Source: Cladopsammia gracilis (Eukaryota; Cnidaria; Anthozoa; Scleractinia; Dendrophylliidae). Taken from it: 64,000 nt of DNA. Shown here one piece after another: positions 26,036-39,902 of the stretch (position 1 is the stretch's first letter; every line of letters starts with the position of its first letter). The position numbers were made by a program, and so were the translations under genes. The notes under the pieces were generated by a model that ran no database searches, had not been told where the DNA came from, and was given only the letters and a program-made list of their open reading frames with translations. Where the stretch lies: the NCBI GenBank assembly GCA_022457155.1, contig JAJGOT010000478.1, positions 1 through 64,000 of the forward strand. The letters run 5' to 3'.

Positions 26036-29000
26036 ATCAATCGATAAATAGAAATGGAAATTATTTCCTTGTACCCCAAATCAAATGAGGCATTTACCTT
26101 TGAAACAGGTAAAGTTGTAACATTTATCACACGACACATCATTCCAGGTGTAGCCATTCTTGGCACCAAGAGTATGTACACAGTCTTCGTTTTTCCAGTC
26201 GTTTGGTTGTTGCGGAGCCCAGTACTTAAAACTGCTTATTTCTTTGTTTGTCCACACAAACGATCCTTCAACGCTTCGGTCATTCAGTCCAATCCATGAT
26301 CTCTCTCCATTGTGACGGTGTTGAATGTAAACATTTTCCTCTTGGTTGTGAACCGTCACCATATGTGAGTCCATCGCTGAACAGTTCATCACAGCAGTCA
26401 GCCATGGCGCGCATACAGAGCTTGTTAAGTAGCAGTATCCATTGAAATAATCCCATCCAGGTGGACAAATGTCTGCGTGTTTATAAAAAAAGTAAGTAAG
26501 CGCTTTCAGACGAAAGAAAGTAAAATGAAGATTAGGAACAAACCTGGGGTAAAATGAAAAGTGTAGGTTTTTCTCATCCTATGTATTATTATAACTGAGC
26601 CCCTACCTGACAAAACTGTGTACGATATGGACAACGGATCGTATTTTGCTTCATACAATTCTTTCACACAAACACGGAACCCAATCTTGTTAATGAACTG
26701 TAAAACAGAAAGAACAAAGAGTACAGTGAGTGCATATCAGTGTATGAAGGATGGTAACCTCGGTTCATCCTGAGTTATGCCAGATTGAAAAAGAACATAG
26801 AAAACAGACTGCACAGGGAAGTGCTGGATAGCTTTCATTTCATGATCATTGCTTTTAAAAAGTTTATAAGTGCCAAATTAAATTGCTTAAAACACTTTTT
26901 ATGACTCATAATTTGACGCTAGGAGTGATGGGATTGCGAGGATTGGCAAGTACATTCAAGCTTGCGCCATTTTGGAAAGAACATTCAAATATAAACTATA
27001 CTACAAAGACAGCCTGGCCTCACATCTAAGAACATTGAGCAATTCACGGCTCATCCACCAAAAATCAAAGACCTTTTTACCTTGGTGTGTTTTTTACTAA
27101 TTTCACATCACGTGACGTTTTCTAGAGCATAATGTTTATTTATCTTTCTAAAATATTATGCCTTACACGTGGATATGATAAACTTTGTAAGAACCAATTC
27201 CTTTGAGTAGAATCATATGATTTTAAAAGGGTAAAGAAACACGCCAGGTAAAAGGGTCTATTGGATCCTCGTTGTATACTTGTATGCCCCACATTTACAG
27301 CCTTTTCGAATAAACAAGCACACACTGACTTGTTATTGGCATTCAGAGAAACCATCAATTATCCTACCTCTACCCAAGCAGCTATGCTATTATGCATTGG
27401 TTTTACATTCCCTCTTTTTGTCGAATGATTGGCAGAGACAAAGATATGCGGGGTTGCGTTGTAAACTTTGGCAAAGGTAATGTTCTGTAAAGAGAAAGGA
27501 AAGATAATTTCAAGCTAAAATATACTTGAGACACTTCACGAAACGTCCAGATGTGTCAGTTAGAAATGTAGAGCACGTGCGGCCATCACCTCTCCCCCAT
27601 TGTTACTCCTCTTTCCCCAATGTTACTCCTCTTTCCCCAATATTGCTCCTCTTTCCCCAATGTTGCGTTGGCATAATTTATTTTTGACTCTAGCATCCTG
27701 AACATCAACATTGAAGGGGAAAGGAGGGAAGAAAAGGGACACCGTTCCAAAAAAACTGTTACCGATATCGTAAATTAACTTGTAGTGGCAGTTTTAAAAT
27801 GAATTTATTTATTTGCTTTGCAAGGACCCATCCAATTATAGGAGAAAAACATTATTTTACCAGCATAATTCAGTTATAATCAAAATAACTTTATAATTGA
27901 AGCTGTATTTCTTTTGATTACTCCCCTGCCATCAAGTTTGCAAGTGGAATAAAATGAAGAGAAGTTGTGATTTAATGAGGGGATGAAAGGCTGCTATGAT
28001 CGCCTCAACTGTAATATTATTCTACAAAATTAATTAATTGAACTGTGATATGAACAAGGATAATTACCTTGCAGTAAGCATTGTTATGACTGCTAACAGG
28101 AGGTTTATCATTCGCGAAGTAGATCGAGTTATGTTCTGAAAAGGGAGGCTTGTCAAGATATGAAAACGCCAACCAATTCTGAAATTAACAACATCAATAA
28201 AAACAAATTATTACACCGGATTTTATAATGATTGCAGTGCGGTGTTCACAGAAGACTAAAGGAATCAAAGAGTACTTTGTATAAATCCGATCAAAGAGAC
28301 CAAAAAACCAACTAGGTCTTTTCCTTTCCATCTGAGCTTTTAAATTGCCTGTACAATTATGCAATCGTTTGTTATCAATAAATATATTTTGAACTTAAAC
28401 AAAGTCTGGGTTTATTGTTTTAGCAGGCGCATGTAATAGGCCATTTGCACGATGACGTCATTTGACTACTACTACCAGAATTCATTTCGTTTTTCCTGTC
28501 TTATTTAAATTTTGTAATCCCAGTGTGGTTTAAATAACAATAGCCCTAATTTGCACTACAAAACAAAAAAACTGAAGGATTCTGGTAGTAGTAGTCAAAT
28601 GACGTCATCGTGCAAATGGCCTATTGGCTGCTTTGTTTATCTTTCCGGCCGAGGTGCTAATCGTCCATGCAAATTTATAGTTCAGTGTTCGCATAATTAA
28701 AAGTTTGAACTTTGAAGCTATCGGTAAAGTCATGTTATAAAAACTTAAAGTGGGTGAGGGCTGGAAAACTGAAAATCGACATAGAGTCTAGCGATGTAGC
28801 GGCTATAAGAATGTTGCGATAAAAACGAATAAGATTTTTTAAGGTTTTTTATACTGCGTAATTTTATCGATTCTAAACTTGAATGTTTCGGAACCCTCTT
28901 ATTATAGTTTTAAGCAGCTATAGTATCGGCACAGCTTTGATGGTCTAGAGGTTAGGATACTGCGTTGTGGCCGCGATAATCTAGGTTCGAGTCCTGGTCA

Positions 29001-29616
29001 AGGCATGTTTTGATCTATGTCTGTAAAGGATATATGTGTCAGTTGTGTTTTGTTTTGAAGTGAATTGGTATTAAGCGGGTTTGTTTAGACCAGTCTATTG
29101 TTTTGAAAAGGACGCGGAAATCCAAATTAGTATGCAGGAAATCCAAATTAGTATGCAAGGATAACACAAAAGGCATTCCCTTAATGACGTCACGAAAAGG
29201 GAATCCGTTTAATAATATTCATTAACAAGTTAACTATACTAAATTACGTCATCACCTAGGCACCTAATCCACCTAATCCATGGCACCAAATCCACCTAAT
29301 CCATAACACCTTTAAGTTCATACTCATAGTACTACTAACACACATGCAAAGGTATCGTACATTACTTACAACAAGAACATCTTTATGTGATCCTGCATAA
29401 TTTTGTAATTCTCTCATACAAATTTTACAGGTTGATTGCGTGACATCTTCAACCCACACACTAGCAGCGTCACGTTTCAGTCCTAGATTATGGTGCTTGG
29501 CAGTCACAAACACCGAAGGTTTGACTGAAAATTTTCCCTGGAAAATAAGAACGAGACATGACGCACACTGAAATGTAAGTAATGTAATACCATTCAATTT
29601 ATTGCTGATTCTATTT

Positions 29617-29703
<87 letters not shown>

Positions 29704-29879
29704 TGGTAGTGGTAGAGGTAGAGGTAGAGGTAGTGGTAGTGGTAGTGGTAGTGGTAGTGGTAGTGGTAGTGGTAGTGGTAGTGGTAGTGGTAGTGGTAGT
29801 GGTAGTGGTAGTGGTAGTGGTAGTGGTAGTGGTAGTGGTAGTGGTAGTGGTAGTGGTAGTGGTAGTGGTAGTGGTAGTG

Positions 29880-29910
<31 letters not shown>

Positions 29911-32900
29911 TAATCAGGGTGGCCCTTTCAGCTCAAGGCTGGTATCCGTAGGGCCCTGCATCTGATAAAAAATACATTACACTAAAAACTTTAAATTTCT
30001 ATTTTAAGATTTGCAAAGAAAGGCAACCCTTTGACCCCTGAGTGATGGCTGAACATTTCTTCACAAACGAAAGCCTATTCTACAAATCCTAACAAAATTC
30101 CTCACTCCCGGGCCTACCTTTAAGAGATCGGCGAATTTTTCTGGGTGCGAAGAAAAAGAAAAGGTTTTTATAATCTATCGAAAGATCAGCCATTAGTTTT
30201 AAAACGTAAGTATGTTTTTCCGAATTAAAAAAATGTTTGAAATTGTTAAAATTGGCGAATAAAATGGAATGTTGCTAAATCATTTGGACAAAAGGAAAGT
30301 TTCTTGAATAATGTACAGTATTGGATTCTATCCAATGGGAGTATAATACGTAGCAAGTGATGAATAGTCATTATCTGTGCGTGACACGTGTTTTCCTTAG
30401 GTCTAAGATATCGTATCATATGTATCATAACTCAGCAGATCTTAGCCCTGTAACATTTAGCCTTTATTGGAAAGGCTAAAGGTTAAAGGAAAGTTTCTTG
30501 AATAATACTCATTTCACTGTACCTTAAGTAATAAATGTAACAATTTCTTGACGTGTTGTTCACTGTTTAACAGCTGTGTTATGAATTGAAAAGGGAACAA
30601 CAAAAAAAATTCCACTTACTGCGGGAAATTGTACTGTTTCACAAGTAGTTCCAGTCCACCACTGTGACATGCGCACCTCACTTGTCACGCCACCCACTGG
30701 AGCACCTTGGTACGCCATCCAGTCAACTGTCACGTTAGCATACGACTTTCGCTCGTTATAACCTGCCGCCATCACACAAGCAGTGAAACCATCATTATTC
30801 ACATTTTCAACCCAAGATACAGCAGCATCATGGACATATGACATGTCACCGGTATCCATATGATTGACAGTGATCTGTACTTCAATGGATTTGTCAGGAT
30901 AAAACACAAAAGGCTTGAAACGAATTGCTTGACAGTGAGAGTAACCCAAAGACGGAATATGGGGCATGTGGCGGCGACCGCGCTGAAAAGGAAATCCTAG
31001 GAGCAGGAGTGAAATACTTTCGTAAATGGTAGGAACTCTCTTATAAGCGACACAAAGGTAAAACATCAGCTGATTAACTTTTTTCTGTAAAACAATTATG
31101 TTTTATTAAAAAAGTAACGAGCACTAACACAAACACTATTTTTAAGTGCGTCCGCCACTTTGCTTCCCGATTCTCTTTGGAATTGTTTAATATTAAAGTT
31201 ACAGCTAAAATGACGTATTCTAAATAATTTGATACGGTCACAAAGATCGCTTCGCCTTCATCAAAAGCTCGTGAAAGGAAGAATAACGTTTCCAAAACAA
31301 TTGGGCTAACCTTCACAGCTACCAGGGTGTTGAACGGTGAAGTTCAGTCGAAGCAGACAAACCTCTTGTTCAAACAAACATTTATTATCGTATGTTGTGC
31401 CATTTGAAGAACAGACGGGTTCTTGGTAAGAGGGACAACTGTCCACACACACGCAGCGTGCATCATGGGGTCCAAAAGCCCTACATAGACTATGATAATG
31501 ACATGTCACATCTATGCAAGGATCCAAGTCTGAAGAAAAACAAATAAATATAAGCAGATGAAATAGGCCATTCCGAGTTGCCTTTAGCCTCTCTATGAAA
31601 GCGAGGCTAGGTGCGAAACCTTTCATATGAAAATGAGTTTTCATTCACATGCAAATAGGTTTTATTTGCATGTGAATGAAAACTCATTTTCATATGAAAG
31701 GTTTCGCAACTAGCCTCGGTTTTTATAGAGAGGCTAAAGGCAACTCGGAAATGGCCTATTGTATGATGTGTAGTTGTTATCATCTGCTCAATCCACAACC
31801 CTTAGCAGCCAACCCAAGTAAAATATCAGGAAACCAATATAGGCCAGTGAGGCGTTCATCCATTCAAACTTCGAATGGGCAAGATGTTGATGAATTTTAT
31901 ACACCTTTTGATAAAAGAATGTCGAGTGACTTATCCTTGAGACTAAATCATCAAAGGATACATTCTCTTGGTAAAATATGGGGCAAGTTTATTATAATAC
32001 TATATTAACTGTGGTTGCTGATTTTGCTAAGTCAATGCTACACTACTGTAAATTATTGCGTCTTTCAGTACGCGCGAGCTCTGAAGTTCAAACGAGTAAA
32101 GTCAAGTTAAACATCCTTCAGTTGTTTTCTGATACGTCCGCTATGATAACTGCGGAAATCAAAATCGAAAATGTTGGTTCAATTTTGAACTTCAAAGTTG
32201 GCGTGTCATTTGAAAGCCGCACTAACTCTTTTACAGCTATTCTTACCTCCAATAACCACGTAATCGACTTTTATGATATCCTTATTGTTGGCGTTATTGT
32301 TGTAGCTTCTCACACAAACTTTGGTTTCGTTTGTAGATGTATGCTATGCATATTAAAAATTGAATTAACAAATATGTTGACGATATTCAGGTATTTTGTT
32401 ACACTAGCGCCATTGTGTATAACTGTAAGGGTGGTTTTAGACGCGAAAATATAAATAACAAGTATAAAAATCAAAATCTTAAATTTGAACTTCATCGAGT
32501 AGTCGTCCGATTACAGTAATGTGGAAATATCACCAACGATATAAAATAATTTACTAAACTGGCGTGATAACTTTGAAGTTTCTCAACTTTCGTATCTTTA
32601 TTGAAACACAAGAAAGATTTTTGCATGAAAATTGAATGACGATCACTAGGATAATATAGGAATTAAATTAAGAAATTAAACTCATCATTTTCTCAAAGAA
32701 ATAAAACAAACCTAATGGAGTTAACATGGCGAGACATTTCGTCAAACATGAGGATATTTTGTTTTCTAACCTCAACCCACGCAGTAACTGCGTCACATGT
32801 TCCGGATCTAGAGAAGCGTGAATTGTTGTTATTATAACTGAGTCTTGGCGACACCACAATCATCGGAGGGGCAAAGAATGCATCTTTGAACTTTATTTTC

Positions 32901-35900
32901 TGTAAAATAAAAATAATATAGCTCATTAAGTAAATAAGATTTTTTCCTCTTAAGTTATGCTACATGTGGTAACTTTGGTCAATAGTTGACGTGGATATGC
33001 CCTTGAAAGATCATCATATATGCACCCACTTCTCCTGCCTAAATTTGGTCACATGCAAAGCGTTTGAAGTTTTTTCTAGGAGAAGACCTAATTTGTATCT
33101 ATTTAGAGATTCTAATTAACTCTATTCAGACCAAGCTTGTTTGTCTTCTGGGACCAAGGATGCGGATTCCCTCCCCTCTCCCCTCGCCCCCCTATCTCCC
33201 TCTCCCCCCGCTCCCTATCCCCCTCTCCCGCTCTCCCCATCCCAACTCCATAACTTTAAGAATGTTAAAGCTATGGATATGATGCCAAAGTTAAGGTAGA
33301 TGACGTGAAGTGATGACGTTATATGTCGCGTGAATTGCGTCATCATTCCAAATGGCCTCCATCTTGGATCCTCCATCTTGGATCCTCCATCTTGGATTTT
33401 CAACATGATACAAAAGCGCCAAAATTGAGTCAAAATCAATCAAAAATAAAATACAAATGCTAATTAAAATAATCTTAAATTGTAAAATTTATTACAAGAA
33501 AGTTAAAAAATTTTTGCCCAAAATTTAGGTTAACATGCTTGTGAAAATATGGTTGCCCTCGAAACGTCACATGTCATGAATAGAAATCTGTCGCACTAAA
33601 GTGTTGCCAGAAAATTTCAGAAAAAGCTACGAAATTTGGTGGTATTGGTTAAATGCTTCTAAGCGCATAAACATTCAAAAGTCAGCGCGAGCAATTTCCA
33701 CTCGTCCCCCGGTCTGAATAGGGGTAAGGAAAGAGGATAAACGTACAATATAAAAACAAAAGAACTAAAGAGCATGAAATGACTTTACTTGACAGAAAGC
33801 GTTGTTATCTTGTTTATTTGGTGGGGAGTTGTTGTATGTAAACACAAGAATATCGCTCAAGGTAAAGTTCGCAGTCCTCAGTTTAGTAAATGCTATCCAG
33901 TCCTGAAGAAAAATAGAAGCTATCAGCAATGTTACATAATAGTCAGCTTGAAATTCTTCATGACATAGTCAAGAAGCTGCCAATAGGCCATTTGCACGAT
34001 GACGTCATTTGACTACTACTACCAGAATTCATCCCGTTTTTCCGTTCTTATTTAAATTTTGTAATCCCAGTGCGGTTTAAATAACAATAGCCCTAACTCG
34101 ACTAGAAAACAAAAAACTGAAGGATTCTGGTAGTAGTAGTCAAATGACCTCATCGTGCAAATGGCCTATTCAAGGAAACCCGCCGAAATAAGTTTCTTTT
34201 CGTATTAGCTCAGAGCTGAGTGTGATCAGTCGCGAAATTGGATGTAATAGTAATCTTGATGTGTTGTAACTCCAAATTATTGTGGCATTTTCAAAAGGAA
34301 AGCAACAGTGTGCTTCTGGTGGAATCTAGCTAAGTTTTAGATCAATTTAGATCAATCTACGTTTGTATAAAAGAATATTTATTGTCACAAAAAGGGTTAA
34401 ACATCCAGCTAACCTACAAAGTAACTAGTGTACCTAATAGGTAGAGGTGTGCTGCCCAAATGTCATGTATCTAACAAGAACATAAACAATTACAATCGGG
34501 CAATGAAACTATAAGATTATTTGGCTATTCATTGTAAATAATGTAACATAAACAGCAACATAAAATTAACTGAACAATTACAGAAATGATTTTCTCATTA
34601 GTCCTTTTTGTTTGTTTGGAAACAATTTGTTGGTTTATTTGTCACTGAAGGTTGTGCTTTGAGGTTTTCTCAATATGTTGATTGAGCTGTTACAAGTATT
34701 AAAAAAGTGAAACATGAACAACAACAATTTGTTATAATATGAGAAGTTTAAAAATAAAATATAATAACAACAACTTCTGGACGATAGAAAAGAATTTCTC
34801 TTTATTCCTTTTTAGAAGTTTAAAAATAAGAAAATATAACAACAACAATTTTTGGATGATAAAAATGACTTTATTCCTGTTTCTGTTTCATTTGGATTTC
34901 ACAATAGTGTTTTTTGCTAGAAGCTGAAAAAGAAGAAATTGTAACAACAACAAGTTCTGGATGTTAGAACTTTCTCGATATTCCTGTTTCTGTTTGATCT
35001 GGACAATATTGTTTTTGCTATTATATATCAGTAAAGCGTCTGCTTCAAGGATAAGTTCTTCGATTTCGTCATTACTGAGTTGTTCAAAGAGCTTGGTGTT
35101 TTCTTTCTTGTTCAACTGATATAATGCTTTAAGTTTGTCATCAAAAAGAACCAATGAAATTGGTTCTTTATCGGTTTTAAAGATAGCTTTTGCATAAATT
35201 CTTGTGCAGCATTTCTGCTTTAGTTGGGGAAGACCACATTGCACATTTCAAAACTTTTTTAGCGGAGCTCTGCGGGCCGAAGGCACGCGCGGAGCCCCAT
35301 ACTAATAGAACCTAGAACCTATGCCCGTCATTTTTCATGGTCATGGCTAGCGGAATGTTTCGCGGGCGCATGCGAGTGCCGTCCTCGGTCCGCGGTCCGC
35401 GTTGGGCACGGCTAGCTCGCAGGCGCGTATGACGTCCCAAAACATGCGCGTATGACGCCACACAACATCCGAGATGTTTGTTTTCATTACGGATTTCAAC
35501 CACAGAAGCCGAGATTTATTAAAGAATTTCCATTCATTCATCCATTCATTCATTCATTCATTCATTCATTCAGTCTCTCAGCAAGCGAGAGACTTAAAGG
35601 TAAAACAGATTACATTTTTCGATGGGAATTTATGTTGATATCAATCTGTGATTGACTTTTTCTCTGTGATCTTGTGTAGTTTTGGAGAATTGTTTTCAAA
35701 ACGTTCTTAAATTCAGTTGTATCGATTTCTTGAATTTCACCCAAGGCAGCTCGGCGAACTCGATGTGCTATAAATGGTACACGTTTTGCTTTTAAACATA
35801 AACTAATGGAGATTTGAATAAAATTTTTCGAAGGAAGATTGTGTCGTCCATTTTTATGTGTTTGTTCATTCATTTATTAATATACATAGATTGAAAAGCG

Positions 35901-38900
35901 ATTTTATAGTTCTGTCTACACTCGCGTCGCCTTATGCAAATAAGGTTATGTTAATTTGTGTATTTTTTTTGCAATTTTGATTTCCAAATCAGTTTCTCGG
36001 GCAATTTGACAAGCAACAACTGTATTTTATTCGGAAAGTAGTCGTACTAGTTATTGTAAACGGAGAAAAAGTTGTTTTTGTGAACTTTTGTACGGTCTAA
36101 ATGTACTGTGCAGAAGGTCGCGTAATACTGTTTTTGAGAAATACTAAAATTGAAAAATAGCCCGGTCGTCAATCTTAATTCTTGTATTTGCTTCCGACCT
36201 TTCACCTTAGTTAAGTTTCACCTTAGTTAAGCTTGTTCAGGGAGCGACGCTGTTAGGCTAAACCTGTCAATATATATTATATTTCTCTTCTATTCTGGTT
36301 TTACAGGAATAGCAAGAAAGGTATCTTGTGATACCTTGAACGCCCTCTGCTGGCAGAAGAACAGTTTTGAGTTCATTTTCCGATTTTACCTGCTCATCGT
36401 CTGATCTGGTGATTTTGAATTGTGCTGGATTAATAGTTGATTGTTTCAAATAACAGTGTTGTATTTCAAGATACCTTTGCCTACCCGTCAAAATGGCGTT
36501 GGAAGCCGTGACGACGTCTTCGAAAGTTTTCGAGACTACGATGGCAGCACACATAAATTTGATGGCAGTTAAACATCGGCCGTGTGTAAATCATCTAGCT
36601 GTGTTGGTGCGCAGATGCGTATCTTACTATACATAGCATTATCGATCCAGAATTGTGAGACACCGCCGTATCCTTGGTTACTTTAGATCCTTTATATCAT
36701 TCCTAGCGTCCCTATTTAATTTCTCTATTTAATTGCTTCTGTTCAGTTTGATGCAGGTGCGCGCGCGCAAATTTCTTTAAGTTGTGCGCGTGCTTGGCTT
36801 ATTCAGTTGACGTGTGGACTTAGTTCGTTATTTTAAGGTGATGTTACACGGGACGATTTGCAACGACGATTTTTAGCGCAACAATGTTGCACTAAAAGTT
36901 GACGCCGCGCACGCGCGCTAAAAGTTGACGTCCGCGCACCCATGTTACACGGCGTCAACTTTTAGCGCAACTTTTAGCGTAAAATCGTCGTTGCGAATCG
37001 CCCCGTGTAACATCACCTTAAAGATTGTCAAAACGCTTTATGACAACATAACATAAAAGAGAAATTCATCACACAGACACATAAAAAGAAAAGAATTTGA
37101 CTAACCTCGACGAATTTTCACAGAACGAAACGAATTACCAACGTAACAGACCAGCGGCATGACGTCATTAAAACGTAGCAGATATATAAAGGAAATGGGT
37201 GTGCAAGGCATTGTGGTAAAAAATCCAGATGCATTGTGGGTAGAAATCGAATATTTTTGTCCCTTTGCTGATTAGGTCTGCTGCCTTTGCTCGCTCGCTT
37301 CAGGCTCGCTCGCGCGGCAGCAATAATCTTAAAAGAGATCATTGTGCTTGCTAAGTTAAATAATATTAGAGACGACCTAAATGATGGTAAAATATTGTTT
37401 TCAATTTTCTTTGTTGGTTTTGCTACATGCATTTATATGAATGGTCAAAAAACAAATACAAATAAATGTTGTTTATAGTGGACGAGCACTTAGCTATCAA
37501 GCTATTTCACAGGCACGCCACTTCAAATACAGAAACAAATATTGCAAGTTATACTGCAAGTAATAATCACTTAGTAACATTTTCAAAACCAAGCGTTTCG
37601 TGACAACTTGAATAGCAGTACTCTGCGTGAGTAATAACATAACAGGTAAATGGAATTTACTTACAACTTTTATGTTTTTATGAAGTCCATCAAAAATCTT
37701 AGTTTCCCTGAGACAAAGTTTAAAGCTGTCCTTGCGCAAGTCCTCCACCCACACGGCCAAAGCGTCCTGGGGTTTTTTTAAATGCTGGTGACGAGCAGTC
37801 GCCAACATTTTTGGAGGATCCGAAAAACGCTGAAAAAAGGTTATAAAGTTAATAACCTAAAAAAAGTCTTTAAAACAGATACAGTTGAAACTCAGCCTCT
37901 CAACCTATGGAATCATGCAAAATACCAAAGATCATGATAAGAGTATTTGTGATAAAAAAGGTTTCGTGAGGATGGTCGTTGATCCGGGGGAGCTGCTCTC
38001 TGACGAGAATTGTGGCAGCTGTACTTACATATCAGCCTGCATAGAAAAGGTAGGTAAGGTAAAGTCGCACTGGGGCCACGATGGCCCACACGGCCGGAGC
38101 TTAACCCGGTTTCCATAGCATGAAGCAACTAGGAATATTGCTACTCTCCCCTGGATGGGATGCTAGTCCATCGCAGGGTTACCCCCAGCATTTTGTCGCC
38201 GGTACCCATTTATACACCTGGGTGGAGAGAGACAGTGTGGAGTAAAGTTTCTTGTCTAAGGAAACAATACGACGGCAGAGACCAGGCTCGAACCACCGAC
38301 CTTCAGGTTGAAAGTCCGACGCGCTAACCACTAGACCACCGTGCCACCCACAGCCTGCATAGAAGGCGCCTGTTTTTTTGGTAGAGCGTAATTTCCCGAG
38401 GACGCACGCGTCCTCGACATTTCTAAACAGGAACCAACTAGGCAGGCTAAATAAAACATCAATAAATGCGTGAAAAAATGAACAATGAAAACGATATAAA
38501 TATGAAAGAGCTGAACAAAAGTTTGAAAAAAAGTTAAAAAACAGAACTGTGTTACAACAAATGTGGAAATAAGAGACAGGAGAAAAGAAATAAAAATACA
38601 AAAAAGGAAGGAAGGGATATCAGAAAAAATGATAGATAAGCTATTACACTAAGGGAAAAAAGAACCAAAGGGAAGAAAAGAATAAAGACGTTTAGATATA
38701 AAAAGACAATGATATGAGAGAGGTTAGATTAAAAAATAAAAAGTAAGGTATTGATAGCAAAGATTGATTTAAAAATGAAGAAAAGAAATGAATCAAATTC
38801 TGAAGAGAATGGACTTTCAAAAAATAAAAAGAAGACATGAGCAAGAAATAAAGAAAAGAAAAGGACAATTATTCAGTAAAATAGATTGGTCAGTAAGCAT

Positions 38901-39868
38901 AAATTGAAAATGGAAATAAATATATTTTTACTGAAAAATTAAGAAAGATTGGAATACCAAAATCAAAATCAGACAGAACCAGACACTTTGCAAAGGCTTT
39001 ATATTATATTTTGTTTTATACTACTTTTGTTTTGTTTTTTATTATATTTTGTTTAATATTATATTTTGTTGTCTTTATCTAAGTATGTGATCGGGTTTTA
39101 TATCTTTTGTTGTCTTTATCTTATTATGTGATCGAGTTTCTTTGTACATGTAGTTTTATATTATATTTTGTTTTCTTTATCTTAGTTTGTGATTGAGTTT
39201 CTTTGTAGTTTTATATTATATTTTGTTGTCTTTATCTTAGTATGTGATCGAGTTTCTTTGTTGTTTTATATTATATTTTGTTGTCTTGATCTTACTATGT
39301 GATCGATTTTCTTTGTAGTTGCCTATATATAGCATCATTTTCAATATTCTCAATAAACTGAAGATGGCATTAGTTATGTCGAAACACGTCTTCACTAGCA
39401 ACAAAAAGTGTTCCCGTGTTTTTTTTTAGTTTGCTATTATTTTATTGCTACCAAGACGATATGAAAAAAAAGAATACCCCAAAGATTCAAGAAAGTTTGT
39501 AAGAAAAATTCAAAACGGCGGAAATGAAAAATAAAACATATCTGTATATAAAGTAAAAAAGTAAAGTCGCGCACGAGCCAGATGGCCCACACGGCCGGAG
39601 CTTAACCCGGTTTCTGTAGCATGAAGCGACTAGGAATATTGCTACTCCCCCCTGGATGGGATGCTAGTCCATCGCAGGGTTACCCCCAGCATTTTGTCGC
39701 CGGTACCCATTTATACACTTTGGTGGAGAGAGACAGTGAAGATTCAAAGAATCAAGAAAGTTTGTAAGAAAAATTCAAAACGGCGGAAATGAAAAATAAA
39801 ACATATCTATATATAAAGGAATGAAGGTATTTCAAAAGGGAAAAAAGAAAGAAAGAATTAAGCAAAAT

Positions 39869-39902
<34 letters not shown>

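Noticed and set aside
29697..29951. 84-codon valine-rich ORF
   Set aside because: Translation of the TGGTAG microsatellite.
31978..32454. 158-codon plus-strand ORF
   Set aside because: It is antisense to exon 6 of gene A and has no recognisable domain; the minus-strand exon explains the region.
32712..32899. Alternative longer exon 5 ending at 32712
   Set aside because: It keeps an open frame with a shortened exon 6, but the donor at WVE (32771) matches exon 11 and restores the lectin strand order.
28435..34170. The two near-identical MITEs as part of the lectin cassette duplication
   Set aside because: They are almost identical while the cassette exons are strongly diverged, and the flanking intron sequence does not align. 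Independent insertions are more likely.
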